Counted from the first letter of the stretch, positions 1 to 8,568 are shown. The stretch is DNA of 64,000 nt from DASVTR01 sp036387475 (GCA_036387475.1 DASVTR010000013.1:248001-312000); one strand, 5' to 3'. Translations and numbers: made by a program. Notes: a model not told the origin generated them from the letters alone.

Positions 1-1
1 C

Positions 2-352
2 GCCGCCAGCGGTAAAGAGGTGACGACAGCTTCCGGGCTGAAATACGTTGATCTAGTCGAAGGCACAGGCCCGACTCCGCAACTCGGACAAACCGTTGTC
101 GTCCACTACACAGGCACGCTGCAAAACGGGACTAAATTCGATAGCTCGGTCGATAAAAACCGCCCGTTCTCTTTTCCCATCGGTCGCGGCAGCGTTATCA
201 AGGGATGGGACGAAGGACTGATGACGATGAAGGTCGGCGGGAAAAGAAAATTGATTATTCCTCCTAAGCTGGGCTACGGAAATCAAGACCAGCCGAACAT
301 TCCGGCCAACTCAACTCTCATCTTCGACGTAGAGATGCTCGGAATCAAGTGA
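2..352 (+). CDS. FKBP-type peptidyl-prolyl isomerase (5' end cut by window)
   Basis: Peptidyl-prolyl cis-trans isomerase of the FKBP fold, which speeds proline isomerisation during folding. Seen: one FKBP domain with the usual landmarks, VVVHYTGTL, FDSS, the pocket motif VIKGWDEGL, and a C-terminal I-FDVEMLGI strand. The reading frame stays open to the first base of the window. A GTG at 20 would give a 110-residue protein, the size of a minimal cytoplasmic FKBP, but the in-frame codons before it (AASGKEV) suggest the gene starts upstream, perhaps with an export signal or linker. It is followed at once by a hairpin terminator, so it ends its transcript. The family call is safe; the start and cellular location cannot be decided here. 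Confidence 0.9.
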   Translation, partial: AASGKEVTTASGLKYVDLVEGTGPTPQLGQTVVVHYTGTLQNGTKFDSSVDKNRPFSFPIGRGSVIKGWDEGLMTMKVGGKRKLIIPPKLGYGNQDQPNIPANSTLIFDVEMLGIK

Positions 353-357
353 ACGAA

Positions 358-392
358 AATGCGCCGCATGCTCTGTAAGCTTGCGGCGCATT
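358..392 (+). terminator. Rho-independent-type hairpin after FKBP gene
   Basis: An 11-bp perfect stem (358-368 AATGCGCCGCA pairing with 382-392) with a 13-nt loop begins 6 nt after the FKBP stop. There is only a short T-rich tail, so it may act in both directions for the convergent gene ending at 430. Confidence 0.7.
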
Positions 393-429
393 CGTGATTC
401 GCAGACGACGCAGGACGGGCCTGTCCTTA

Positions 430-1773
430 TTACTTGAAAGTTATCAGGACGTTGACCGTTCGATTATCGCGGTTCGGCTTATATTCTACCTTGCTCTCCT
501 GCACGGCGAACCCTGCGGCGGCAAGTTCGGTCATAGCTTTTTTGACGAACGCTTCATCGTAAGACGTATCGAAAGCCGCGCTCGTCTCAAGCTTCCAGCC
601 TAGCTTGATTCGTTCCGTCAGCGCTTCCGGCAGGCCCTTGATTTCCAATGCTCCCATGCGGTACTGCCCCCCTTCCGTCACGTTGTAGCGATAGCTAACG
701 CGACGATTGGAGTCGTCAAACACGGGCACGGCAGACTCGACGCGCGCTTCAATGTAGCCTCTCTTTCCGTAAGCCTCGGAAATAAGAACGCTGCCCTTAT
801 CAATCTTAAGTCCATCGGCGCGCTCGCCCGGCTTCATCCCCAGCGCGGCTGACAATTCCTGCGCCGTCAGAACAGAGTTGCCAGTCCATTCTGCGTTTCC
901 CCAAGTATAAATCTCTCCTTCGTCAACTTGTAAATTTACGCTGACGCCGTTTTGACAATCAGCATCGGAGCGCAGCTTTACAACCGGGTCAAGGAAACTG
1001 GCGCGCAGGTGTCCGCGCTGGCGGTAGATTGGAAGCAGGTTGATTCTGGCAAAGGTCAGAACATCCTCACGCGAGTAGTCCTGTTCAAAGAGCGGCTTGG
1101 AGGCTTTCAGCAAATCGCTTTCCTTCACGTCCTTTGTGCCTGGGAAAAGCAGGGCGCAAATGGGAAGCCTGATGCCTTTGACGTTGAAGATGTATCTGGA
1201 ATTTTTTCCCGTCGCACCGGCTGCCGATAAATACTCGACGTGGCCCTGAATCTTTCGCGCATTGAGCAAGCCTTGGAGCGCCCGCTTGATATTGTCTGGC
1301 ATCTCGCCGGTTTCGGGCGCTGTCCCGTCGAAGGACGGCACTTCGCGGCGAATTGCTTCGAGCAACTCCTGTTCGCTGAACCAGACGAAGTTATCGAAAA
1401 CAACCGGCACAGTCGCTTTCACTTCTTCGACTTCAAACGTGATGGTCGCCTGATCTTTGGCAGAGCGAAAACGGAAGCTCAGCTTTTTGAACAGACCGCT
1501 GCTCATCAAGCGAGTGGCCGCTTCGTCAGCCGCCTGAATATCTATCGGCTGGCCCAGTTGCAGGCCGCTCTCCGAGACCACCTGCTCCTTCGTATAGCGC
1601 TCAAGCCCGTTCACTTCAATCTTACCGAGCCGCAACACTTTCGCCGCAGGCTGAGCCTCTGCGCCATTACAGGCCAACAGAAAAAGAGCGAGCAAAAGGA
1701 ACGGCAACGCCGGACGATTTCGACGGTCAGGGGCATTTCTATTCAAAAGGCGGAACAGGCGAGGGGCAAACAT
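430..1773 (-). CDS. Exported protein of five POTRA domains, no beta-barrel
   Basis: A 447-residue envelope protein. The N-terminus has a hydrophobic segment (about residues 23-36) ending LLACNGAEA, so it is either a lipoprotein (cysteine at 35) or cleaved after AEA. The rest reads as five successive POTRA-like modules (about 45-118, 119-204, 205-288, 289-368, 369-447), each with a beta-alpha-alpha-beta-beta pattern and phrases such as LGKIEVNGLERYTKEQV, ARKIQGHVEYL, YRQRGHLRASFLDPVV and YGKRGYIEARV. In BamA, five POTRAs precede a 16-strand barrel; here the protein stops right after the fifth, so the barrel is missing by design rather than by an obvious frameshift. The start has a good Shine-Dalgarno (AAGGAG, 6 nt before ATG). 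I infer a periplasmic partner or scaffold in outer-membrane protein insertion or transport. Confidence 0.8.
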   Translation of the reverse strand: MFAPRLFRLLNRNAPDRRNRPALPFLLLALFLLACNGAEAQPAAKVLRLGKIEVNGLERYTKEQVVSESGLQLGQPIDIQAADEAATRLMSSGLFKKLSFRFRSAKDQATITFEVEEVKATVPVVFDNFVWFSEQELLEAIRREVPSFDGTAPETGEMPDNIKRALQGLLNARKIQGHVEYLSAAGATGKNSRYIFNVKGIRLPICALLFPGTKDVKESDLLKASKPLFEQDYSREDVLTFARINLLPIYRQRGHLRASFLDPVVKLRSDADCQNGVSVNLQVDEGEIYTWGNAEWTGNSVLTAQELSAALGMKPGERADGLKIDKGSVLISEAYGKRGYIEARVESAVPVFDDSNRRVSYRYNVTEGGQYRMGALEIKGLPEALTERIKLGWKLETSAAFDTSYDEAFVKKAMTELAAAGFAVQESKVEYKPNRDNRTVNVLITFK

Positions 1774-1929
1774 GAAATCTCCTTGCTTCGCAAAATAATC
1801 TCTGCCTGAATTTATTCTCTAAGAATGATTACCGGAACTCGTCAAAAAGTTATGGCCTCTGACGGGCGCGCTTAGAGTAAAGAAATAATTGGCCCAATCC
1901 TTGCAGCGTTGGCGCGGCAAGCGTTTTAT

Positions 1930-2883
1930 CTACTCTGTCACTTTGAGGCTGTACCCCTGACTTAATCCGAGCACAAACTTCTCCCACTTTTTCTGGAAAG
2001 CGCGCAGGTCATTCTCGCCCAAAACTTTCTGTAAACTCAGGTAGCCGGTCGGGTCTGTAGATTGGTTTGCGGTAAACTCGCGGTAGAGCTTTACCAGCAG
2101 CCCGTTCTCCTGTAGATAGTAGCAGAGGTAGCGCGACTGGCCGTAGTTTGTGCCCTTGTCTTGACGATAAAAAGCCTCCGGCGTCATCTCCATGAGGGTC
2201 TTGAAGGGCGGCACTGCGCCAGCCTTGATGGCACGCTGCAAATCCGGCAGACGCCAGTTGGGAAAGCCGTAGATGTGACCATCCACCTCGCCGGATTGTT
2301 CGTAGAGCGAAGCCAAGCCTTCGTTGAACCAGGGCGGGCAGGCCGGAAAGTTTGCTTCGATAAAAGGATGGACGATTTCATGTACGAGAGTGCCGCCGCC
2401 CGTTTCGATATTCATGATGAGCGCGCGATGAGCGCTTGAATAGTAGCCGTAAGGCGTGTCAGGCTCATCATTGAAAATCGCGCGCGTGTTTCGTTTATAT
2501 GAATCGGTATTCTTAAAGAGCCAGATGTTTAGAATCTCTGGCGGGTCTTTGGTGAAGTAATCTTTCTTGAGCAGGTCAACAGTCCACTTAACCGTGTCAA
2601 CGGCGCGCTCGCGTACAACCTCGGCCCGTTCATCGCCGATGACGACGAACGGCGGCTGGACGACGAACGTAAAATCATTCTTCGGCAGTTGTTTTTTGAG
2701 TCGCGCGATGTGTTGCTCAAAGTCTGCGGCGGTGAATTTGTCGGGGGCTGTGGCGGGCATCTGCTGCGCGTTGGCAAGAGCGTTTGGCTGTTGAGCGACT
2801 TCTGCGCTCTTCGATGGCGAGCCGCAACGGTTGCTCGCAATCATGAGCAGCAAGATTGTTAGCGCCAAAAGCCTTTGATACAT
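1930..2883 (-). CDS. Exported MA-clan zinc peptidase-like protein
   Basis: A 317-residue exported protein. The chosen ATG (2883) gives a clean signal segment, MYQRLLALTILLLMIASNRC; the cysteine at 20 may be lipidated although the lipobox is poor. An upstream in-frame start would add 55 residues without signal-peptide character. The catalytic core is seen at HEIVH (168-172) with a downstream glutamate in WFNEGLASLYE (E188), the usual gluzincin arrangement of peptidase-MA-like proteins. Acidobacteria often carry such proteins of unknown substrate. The gene is divergent from the FAD oxidoreductase at 2983, with about 100 bp between starts that must hold both promoters. Confidence 0.75.
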   Translation of the reverse strand: MYQRLLALTILLLMIASNRCGSPSKSAEVAQQPNALANAQQMPATAPDKFTAADFEQHIARLKKQLPKNDFTFVVQPPFVVIGDERAEVVRERAVDTVKWTVDLLKKDYFTKDPPEILNIWLFKNTDSYKRNTRAIFNDEPDTPYGYYSSAHRALIMNIETGGGTLVHEIVHPFIEANFPACPPWFNEGLASLYEQSGEVDGHIYGFPNWRLPDLQRAIKAGAVPPFKTLMEMTPEAFYRQDKGTNYGQSRYLCYYLQENGLLVKLYREFTANQSTDPTGYLSLQKVLGENDLRAFQKKWEKFVLGLSQGYSLKVTE

Positions 2884-2982
2884 AACAGCGAAGCTTTCAC
2901 AAACAGCGATAGTGTCGGCTCTCAAGATTCTTTTACACTGACGGATGCAGGTGAAGCAAATTGCGGGGCTAAAGGAGAGGGG

Positions 2983-4158
2983 ATGCCGGAAACGGCGGAT
3001 GTCGTAATCATCGGCGGCGGAATCGTCGGCGCGAGCGTGGCCTATCATCTGGCCGAAGCGGGCTGTACGAATGTTCTCATCCTTGAGCGTGAAGCGGCGC
3101 AGGGGCTTGGCTCAACTGGACGCGCGACGGGCGGCGTGCGCGCGCAGTTTGCTACCTCCATCAACATACAGATGTCGCGCTACTCGATTGACTTCCTCGC
3201 ACACTTTGCAGAGGCGACCGGTTACGAGTCTGGCTACGACCCTGCTGGATATCTGTTTCTGGCAACGAACGAGCGCGAGTTGGAGTATCTAAAAGCGAAC
3301 CGCGAGCGACAGAGAAGGGAAGGCTTGACTAACGTAGAGATTGTCGACGCGGCGTTGATTGCGGAAATGATTCCGCAGTTGCGGACAAGCGATGTGGTCG
3401 GAGGCTCTTTCTGCCAGACGGACGGGTTTATCAAACCCCTCAGTATTCTGCGCGGCTTTACAGAACGCGCAAGGGAGCGCGGCGTCAGGCTCTGGCTTGA
3501 GACAGAAGTGACGGGCATAGAGGTTGAGGGCGGGCGTGTATCGGGTGTGATGACGACGCGCGGAAAGGTTTCGACGCGGGCGGTTGTTAACGCGACGGGA
3601 GCATGGGCGGCGTTGGTGGCGCAACTTGCAGGTGTCTCGATTCCCGTTGTCCCGTTGCGGCGGCAGTTGGTGAGTTTGAAGCAGACGGCGGCGATGCCAG
3701 AGCGTTTTCCGATGGTGATTGATATGTCGGACGGCTTTCACTTTCGCCCTGACTCACTGGCCGCAGCTTCGCCGGGAGTGTTGCTGGCATGGCCCGACCC
3801 GGACGAGAGGCCGGGCTTTGAGACAGAGTTTGAGCCGGAGTTTGCCGCAAAAATCTTGCCGCGTGCGGCGCATAGAGTGCCGTGTCTGGCTAACGCGTCG
3901 ATAGAGCCAGAGCGTTGCCGCGCAGGGTTGTACGAGGTAACACCGGATCATCATGCGATTATCGGAGAGACGCCGGACGTGCGCGGGCTGTTCCTCGCCA
4001 ATGGCTTTAGCGGCCACGGCGTCATGCACTCGCCCGCGACGGGTTGCGTTGTTTCGGAAATGATTCTCGACGGGCAGGCTCACACACTTGATGTTTCGAT
4101 GCTGGGCGTCGAAAGATTCGCGGGCGGTCGTCTGTTGGAAGAGACTTCGGTGATTTGA
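2983..4158 (+). CDS. FAD-dependent oxidoreductase, DAO / sarcosine-oxidase-like
   Basis: A 391-residue cytoplasmic flavoenzyme of the D-amino-acid oxidase fold. The N-terminal dinucleotide motif is VVIIGGGIVGASVAYHLAEA (Gly 11-16), followed by ILERE for the FAD ribose contact. The GRATGGVRAQFAT segment and the C-terminal VTPDHHAIIGETP...FLANGFSGHGVMHSPA are typical of sarcosine oxidase, glycine oxidase and amine dehydrogenase relatives. ATG 2983 is preferred over an upstream start because AAAGGAGAGG directly precedes it and the flavin motif then begins at residue 7. The substrate cannot be named: D-amino acid, sarcosine, glycine or a hydroxy-acid are all possible. It is transcribed away from the peptidase-MA gene. 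Confidence 0.85.
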   Translation: MPETADVVIIGGGIVGASVAYHLAEAGCTNVLILEREAAQGLGSTGRATGGVRAQFATSINIQMSRYSIDFLAHFAEATGYESGYDPAGYLFLATNERELEYLKANRERQRREGLTNVEIVDAALIAEMIPQLRTSDVVGGSFCQTDGFIKPLSILRGFTERARERGVRLWLETEVTGIEVEGGRVSGVMTTRGKVSTRAVVNATGAWAALVAQLAGVSIPVVPLRRQLVSLKQTAAMPERFPMVIDMSDGFHFRPDSLAAASPGVLLAWPDPDERPGFETEFEPEFAAKILPRAAHRVPCLANASIEPERCRAGLYEVTPDHHAIIGETPDVRGLFLANGFSGHGVMHSPATGCVVSEMILDGQAHTLDVSMLGVERFAGGRLLEETSVI

Positions 4159-4195
4159 GGGTAGGTTAAGAATGTCGATCGACGAAGCAAAAACA

Positions 4196-4302
4196 GTTTC
4201 ATGCAAAGGCGCAGAGCAAAGAAAAACAGAAGCTCGCAAAGAAGAAGCAGATAGTTTTCTTTGCGCCTTCGGTATTTTGTTTCTTTGCGCCTTTGCGCGA
4301 AA
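4196..4302. repeat. Intergenic inverted array, CGCAAAG-type units
   Basis: The left arm (4196-4225, GTTTC..GCAAAGGCGCAGAGCAAAGAAA) is matched by the complement of the right arm (4279-4302), which reads TTTCTTTGCGCCTTTGCGCGAAAC. It lies between two plus-strand genes and is the same family as the array at 17079-17194. Confidence 0.8.
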
Positions 4303-4367
4303 CTGGACTTCGCACTGTCACGCGCCTTAATTTAATCAAAGCAATTATCGCTGTTAACGGAGGCTGG

Positions 4368-6533
4368 ATGCAGCATCAAATGTTTCGCTACTTTTCAATC
4401 GTGTGCCTGTCGCTTGTCGTGTTCGTGCAGGGACAGGCAGTAAGTTTTCAAACGGCAATGCCAAACGAAAGCAGCGTTGCTGCCGGGCAGTCGCAGGCGA
4501 GTCAACAACCAGCGTGGATGAAAGATTCAATATCAAAGATGGAGAAAGAATTAATCGCAAAATACGGCGAGGGTCAACGCTTGCGCGTCGAGCGTGGGTT
4601 GAAGCAGGTGTCGAGCTTCTGGCGGGCGGAGGATGGTGACCGGAATGTCTTTGAGGAATTCGTGCGGGCGAACTTCGCAGGCGAGCAGGCAACGCTCGAT
4701 GCGATGTTCGAGCGCTTTCAGCGTAACCTGGAGCAACTCGACGGGCACATGGGAGAGATTGCCAGAGAGTTTCGCCAGCAGTCAGCCCTGGACATTGGGC
4801 CAGTGCTACCGTTCGATGAGATGTTCGAGGGCTACGAGCCGTCTGCGCACGTGATTGACGACTTCTTTAAGAATAAGCTGGCGTTTACGGTGTTGCTGAA
4901 TTTCCCTTTGACGACGCTGGCCGAGCGTTTGACTGAGGGTGAGCGGTGGTCGCGGCGGCAGTGGGCCGAGACGAGGCTGGCGCAGCGCTTTTCCAAGCGT
5001 ATTCCGGCGAGCGTGAATCTGGCGATAGCGGAGGCGTCGGCGGATGCTGGCCGTTACATCGCGGAGTACAACATCTGGATGCATCATTTGATAGATGAGA
5101 AGGGCGCGCGTTTGTTCGCGCCGAAGCTGCGGCTGCTCTCACACTGGAATCTGCGCGACGAAATCAAGGCGGATTACAGCGACACGCAGACGGGGCTGGC
5201 GAAGCAGCGCATGATACAGCAGGTGATGGAGCGCATAGTGACGCAGACGATTCCGGCAATCGTCGTCAACAATCCTTCGGTTGATTGGAACCCATTCACG
5301 AACGAAGTAAAGCCTGCGGCGGTCAAAGACTTTGAGGAAGGAGCAATTCCTGAAGCGGCGAAGAGGAGCGCGACACCGACGAATGCGCCTGAGCCTGACA
5401 CGCGTTACGCGAAGTTGTTGCTGACGTATCAGGCATCGAGGAAGGCAGACCCGTATTCGCCGACAGCGCCGACTCTGATTGCGCGCCGCTTCGACGAGAA
5501 TCGTGAGATACCAGAAGCACGCATGAAGGCGATGCTGGAACAGGTGCTTTCGTCGCCGCACGTGGCGGAAGTGGCGAAGCTGATTGAGGCGCGTCTGGGT
5601 AGACCGCTTGAGCCGTTCGACATCTGGTACAACGGCTTTCGTCCACGCGGCGCTTACACGGAGGCACAGTTGGACGAGATAGTAGCGAAGAGGTATCCGA
5701 CCGCTGAAGCTTACAAGCGTGACATGCCGAACCTGCTCATGCAGCTTGGCTTCACCAAAGAGAGGGCAGAGTATCTGGCCGCGAACATAGTGGTTGACCC
5801 TGCGCGGGGTTCGGGCCACGCATTGGGCGCTGGGATGCGGGGCGTGAAGACGCATCTTCGCACGCGCGTCGAAAAGAGCGGGATGAACTACAAAGGCTTT
5901 AACATCGCGGTGCATGAGATGGGCCACAACGTAGAGCAGACTCTTTCACTGAACAACATAGACCACACGCTGTTGCAGGGAGTGCCGAACACGGCGTTCA
6001 CGGAAGCGCTGGCGTTCGTCTTTCAGGGGCACGACCTTGAACTGCTCGGTCTGGCAAAGCCTGACAAGCAGGCGCAGGCGCTCAAGACGATAAATGATTT
6101 CTGGGCGACGTATGAAATAGCTGGCGTGGCGCTCGTGGACATGGAAGTATGGCATTGGATGTACGATCATCCGAACGCGACGCCAGCAGAGTTGAAGGAA
6201 GCGACGTTGCGCATCTCGAAAGACCTCTGGAACAGGTATTACGCGCCCGTTTTTAAGAAGCGCGACGTAGTGTTGCTCGGTATCTACTCGCACATGATTG
6301 ATTCCTTCCTCTATCTGCCGGATTACCCAATCGGCCACATGATAGCGTTTCAGATAGAGGAGCAGATGTTGAAGGCCGGAAACATCGGCGCGGAGTTTGA
6401 GAGGATGGCGACGACGGGCAGCATCGTGCCTGACCTCTGGATGAAGAAGGCGACGGGCGCTCCCGTCGGGCCGGAGGCGCTCTTGACGGCGACCAGCCGC
6501 GCTCTGGCCGACATTGGGCGAGCAGGGAAATAG
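4368..6533 (+). CDS. Exported M3-like zinc metallopeptidase
   Basis: A 721-residue exported protein. ATG 4368 has GGAGG five bases upstream and opens a signal peptide (hydrophobic run about residues 6-18, MFRYFSIVCLSLVVFVQGQA). The zinc site is visible as HEMGH at 516-520 with a glutamate at 546 in AFTEALAFVFQG, the gluzincin spacing used by thimet-type oligopeptidases (M3). The rest is helical, as in M3, but the residues after HEMGH (NVEQT) differ from the classical HALH, so it is a distant relative. The substrate is probably oligopeptides in the periplasm (inference). It overlaps nothing and ends just before the 21-bp repeat field. Confidence 0.75.
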   Translation: MQHQMFRYFSIVCLSLVVFVQGQAVSFQTAMPNESSVAAGQSQASQQPAWMKDSISKMEKELIAKYGEGQRLRVERGLKQVSSFWRAEDGDRNVFEEFVRANFAGEQATLDAMFERFQRNLEQLDGHMGEIAREFRQQSALDIGPVLPFDEMFEGYEPSAHVIDDFFKNKLAFTVLLNFPLTTLAERLTEGERWSRRQWAETRLAQRFSKRIPASVNLAIAEASADAGRYIAEYNIWMHHLIDEKGARLFAPKLRLLSHWNLRDEIKADYSDTQTGLAKQRMIQQVMERIVTQTIPAIVVNNPSVDWNPFTNEVKPAAVKDFEEGAIPEAAKRSATPTNAPEPDTRYAKLLLTYQASRKADPYSPTAPTLIARRFDENREIPEARMKAMLEQVLSSPHVAEVAKLIEARLGRPLEPFDIWYNGFRPRGAYTEAQLDEIVAKRYPTAEAYKRDMPNLLMQLGFTKERAEYLAANIVVDPARGSGHALGAGMRGVKTHLRTRVEKSGMNYKGFNIAVHEMGHNVEQTLSLNNIDHTLLQGVPNTAFTEALAFVFQGHDLELLGLAKPDKQAQALKTINDFWATYEIAGVALVDMEVWHWMYDHPNATPAELKEATLRISKDLWNRYYAPVFKKRDVVLLGIYSHMIDSFLYLPDYPIGHMIAFQIEEQMLKAGNIGAEFERMATTGSIVPDLWMKKATGAPVGPEALLTATSRALADIGRAGK

Positions 6534-6937
6534 GCCGCGCGCAAAATAATTGCAAAAATAGCTGCAAAACTGCCGCCGACGCGTGCCAACACGCCCGCAG
6601 CACGCGCAAATATGACGGCAGCACGCGCAGAAGCGACCCCTGCACGCGCAAACACGACTAATTGACGCTCAAAGACGCCCGCAGCAGTAGGAAAAGCGAC
6701 GGCTGCGCGCTCAAATCATTCGGCTGCGAGCGCAAACACGCCCGCCGCAAGCGTAAATAAGACCGCTACGCGCAGAAAAACGACCGCTGCTCCTGCAAAA
6801 GCGGTCGTTTTGCGCTTTCTGGCGGTCGTTTTGCGCTTTCCAGCAGTCATGGCGTGCCTTCCGGCGAGCGTGACGCGCCCAACGGCGAGCGTGAGGCGCT
6901 TTCTAATGGCTTTTGAACAGTTTACAGCGATTCCGGC
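6518..6937 (-). repeat. Degenerate 21-bp tandem repeat field, family A
   Basis: About 13 diverged 21-bp units. On the plus strand they read like CGCAAACACGCCCGCCGCAAG or CGCAAATATGACGGCAGCACG. In the minus frame they read as heptads AAVVFLR, VAVLFTL, AAGVFAL, AAE*FER, AAVAFPT, AAGVFER, AAVIFAR, AAGVLAR, with a TGA at 6716-6718. The 6791-6937 part is less regular (GKRKTTA, RKRKTTA). There is no convincing gene; the field begins right at the peptidase stop. Confidence 0.8.
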
Positions 6938-7483
6938 GCGCGTACCGACGACGGCGCGGCGCGTACACATGTCGGCGGGACGTAAACACATGTCGGCGAG
7001 ACGCGTACACATGCCGGCGAGACGCGTACCGACGGTGGCGAGACGCGAACACATCGCGGCGAGACGTGAACACATGTCGGCGCGGCTCGAACACATCTCC
7101 GCGAGAGGCGTACACATGGCCGCGAGGCGTGAAAACATGCGCGCGAGACGTGAACACATGTCGGCGAGACGTGAAAAGATGCTGGCGAGACGTGTATAGA
7201 TGTCGGCGGGGCGTGAAAACTTGTCGGCGGGATGCGTACAGATGTCGGCGGTGCTGGCAGAGATGTCGGCGACATCCCTACAATCGAGGGCGGCATGCAA
7301 AAAGTTGACCGCGACATGCGAAAAGTCTACGGCGGCATACGAAAAGTTGACGGCGGCATGCGTATAGCGGATGGCGGCACGTGTAAAGTTGACGGCGGCG
7401 CGTGTAAAGTTGATGGCGGCATGAGTAAAACCGACGGCGGCACGCGTTGAAATGAGTGTTGCGCGGTGCAAAACGAGCGCGGC
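6938..7483 (-). repeat. 26 diverged 21-bp tandem repeats (families B and C)
   Basis: Twenty-six successive 21-bp units without a break in phase. Two DNA families adjoin: B on the plus strand is like GTGAACACATGTCGGCGAGA(C) at about 6940-7280, and C is like GGCGGCATGCGTAAAGTTGA(C) at about 7285-7483. Read on the minus strand they give 26 heptapeptides (AALVLHR, AAINFTR, AAVNFTR, AAVDFSH, then LADMCSR, LARMFSR, LAGMCTR and so on), with Ala at position 2 in 25 of 26, usually Phe/Cys/Tyr at 5, Ser/Thr at 6 and Arg/His at 7. An open frame of 282 codons (6716-7564, ATG start, no clear Shine-Dalgarno) covers them. Plus-strand frames are also open (MSARREH-like heptads), so coding cannot be assigned from openness alone. 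Confidence 0.85.
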
Positions 7484-7564
7484 GGGCTTAGGAATGAGTC
7501 CCGCGCGGGCATCATTGGCTGCTGAATGGGCCGAAATCGTTAGCGCAGGGCAGCGAGGGAGCAT

Positions 7565-7690
7565 TGCGGGCGGTTTTTTTCTAGTCTGAGGCAGTTTTCT
7601 TCCAGTCGCAGGCGGGTTTCTTCCAATAGCTGATGGGTTTCCTCTAGTCGCAGACGGTTTTCCTTTGGTCGCAGGTGGTTTTCCTCTGGT
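7565..7690 (-). repeat. Six 21-bp repeats, family D (Lys/Pro-rich heptads)
   Basis: Six units such as GGTTTTCCTCTGGTCGCGGG(C) on the plus strand. In the minus frame that is shared with the neighbours they read TRGKPPA, TKGKPSA, TRGNPSA, IGRNPPA, TGRKLPQ, TRKKPPA, with many synonymous third-position changes (ACC/ACT, CCA/CCG, GCG/GCT/GCA). A second minus frame gives RLEENCL-type heptads, so the frame choice is open. Confidence 0.8.
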
Positions 7691-7756
7691 CGCGGGCGCT
7701 GTTCTGCCGGTTGTCGTCTTGAAATCGTGCGGCGGGTGGGGTGTTGTCTCGGCGGG

Positions 7757-7954
7757 TCAGTCGTTATCGCTGGTTGAAGGGTTAGTGTCTCCTGCGACCT
7801 TGACGAGGGTGTCAGCGCCGACGGGTTTGTTGTCGGTAGGGCCTTTGATGGCTGCGGCGGCGGTCGTCTCGCCTGCGCTTTCCACGTCGCCGACGCCGCC
7901 CGACGTAGCCTCAACCTGCGTTGCATCGTCTTCGGTTCTCTTTGCCTCTTCCAT
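7757..7954 (-). CDS. Small acidic hypothetical protein, 65 aa
   Basis: An unrecognised protein of 65 residues that looks like a natural coding sequence: acidic, rich in Asp, Thr, Ala and Val, starting MEEAKRTEDDATQVEATSGG and ending NPSTSDND. AAAGGA lies about seven bases before its ATG. It ends at TGA 7757-7759; the same frame then runs on as Lys/Pro and Ala heptads to about 6518 with only one further stop (TGA 6716). It could therefore be the true N-terminal part of a once longer repeat protein. No membrane segment or known domain is visible. Confidence 0.45.
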   Translation of the reverse strand: MEEAKRTEDDATQVEATSGGVGDVESAGETTAAAAIKGPTDNKPVGADTLVKVAGDTNPSTSDND

Positions 7955-8049
7955 TTGCGCTGTCCTTTTTCGTTAAAGCAAGACGAGAGTTGTGCTATCG
8001 AGCAATCGGGTCGAATGGGTTGCTGAAGCTATAGAGTAAACACTAGAGG

Positions 8050-8568
8050 TTACTCTCTATCTAAAAGCCGGGTCGTGTGTTCCGTGACACTGGGCGGCGG
8101 TTGTGCCAACTCTGCTGTTCTCACACGCTGCCCGCCGGTCGTATTTACCCAAGCGCTCGATGCCGGAGGTAGCGCGTTGCCCTGAGGTGTCGCCGCCAGC
8201 CTGTGCGGCTGCGCCTTGAGGCTTTTCTCTGAGGCCGTCTCTTCGCCAAAGAAGCGCGCATAAAGCATCATGGCGAGTCCCGTCAGGAAAATCGTGAACG
8301 GTATCATTAAAGGCACAGGATTATCTGCCAGAATACTGAACCCGAAAAAGATAGGCACCAGCACGCCGCTCAAAAACATCAACTTTGCCCCGCGACGGAT
8401 TCCCTTGCGCCTTGGCGACATCGACGTGGCGGGCGCATCTTCCTCGCGCGCGGCAAGAACGCCGCCGTTCGCCACCCACTCCGCCAGCCCGCTAATCGCA
8501 AGACCACAACGCGAACAGAATCGCATCTCGTCCGTGACCTGTTCCATCCCGCACTTAGGACAATACAT
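8050..8568 (-). CDS. Zinc-ribbon membrane protein
   Basis: A 172-residue protein with an N-terminal zinc ribbon, MYCPKCGMEQVTDEMRFCSR (Cys 3, 6, 18, 21), and two adjacent membrane segments in the middle (LMFLSGVLVPIFFGFSILA and LMIPFTIFLTGLAMMLYA), then a hydrophilic tail. ATG 8568 follows GGGAG at a good distance; an upstream TTG would add only five residues. Such zinc-ribbon plus two-TM proteins are common in Acidobacteria and have no assigned role. A small hairpin (8033-8039 with 8050-8056) includes the stop. Confidence 0.7.
   Translation of the reverse strand: MYCPKCGMEQVTDEMRFCSRCGLAISGLAEWVANGGVLAAREEDAPATSMSPRRKGIRRGAKLMFLSGVLVPIFFGFSILADNPVPLMIPFTIFLTGLAMMLYARFFGEETASEKSLKAQPHRLAATPQGNALPPASSAWVNTTGGQRVRTAELAQPPPSVTEHTTRLLDRE

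Noticed and set aside
5139..5927. Long minus-strand ORF of 262 codons inside the zinc peptidase gene
   Set aside because: Arg/His/Leu-rich translation typical of an antisense shadow; the plus-strand frame has HEMGH and a signal peptide.
6810..7308. Plus-strand ORFs with SARREHM/DVNTCRR heptads in the 21-bp field
   Set aside because: The 21-bp period leaves several frames open at once. The plus frames lack a start signal and do not share a heptad pattern with the second locus, while the minus frame does.
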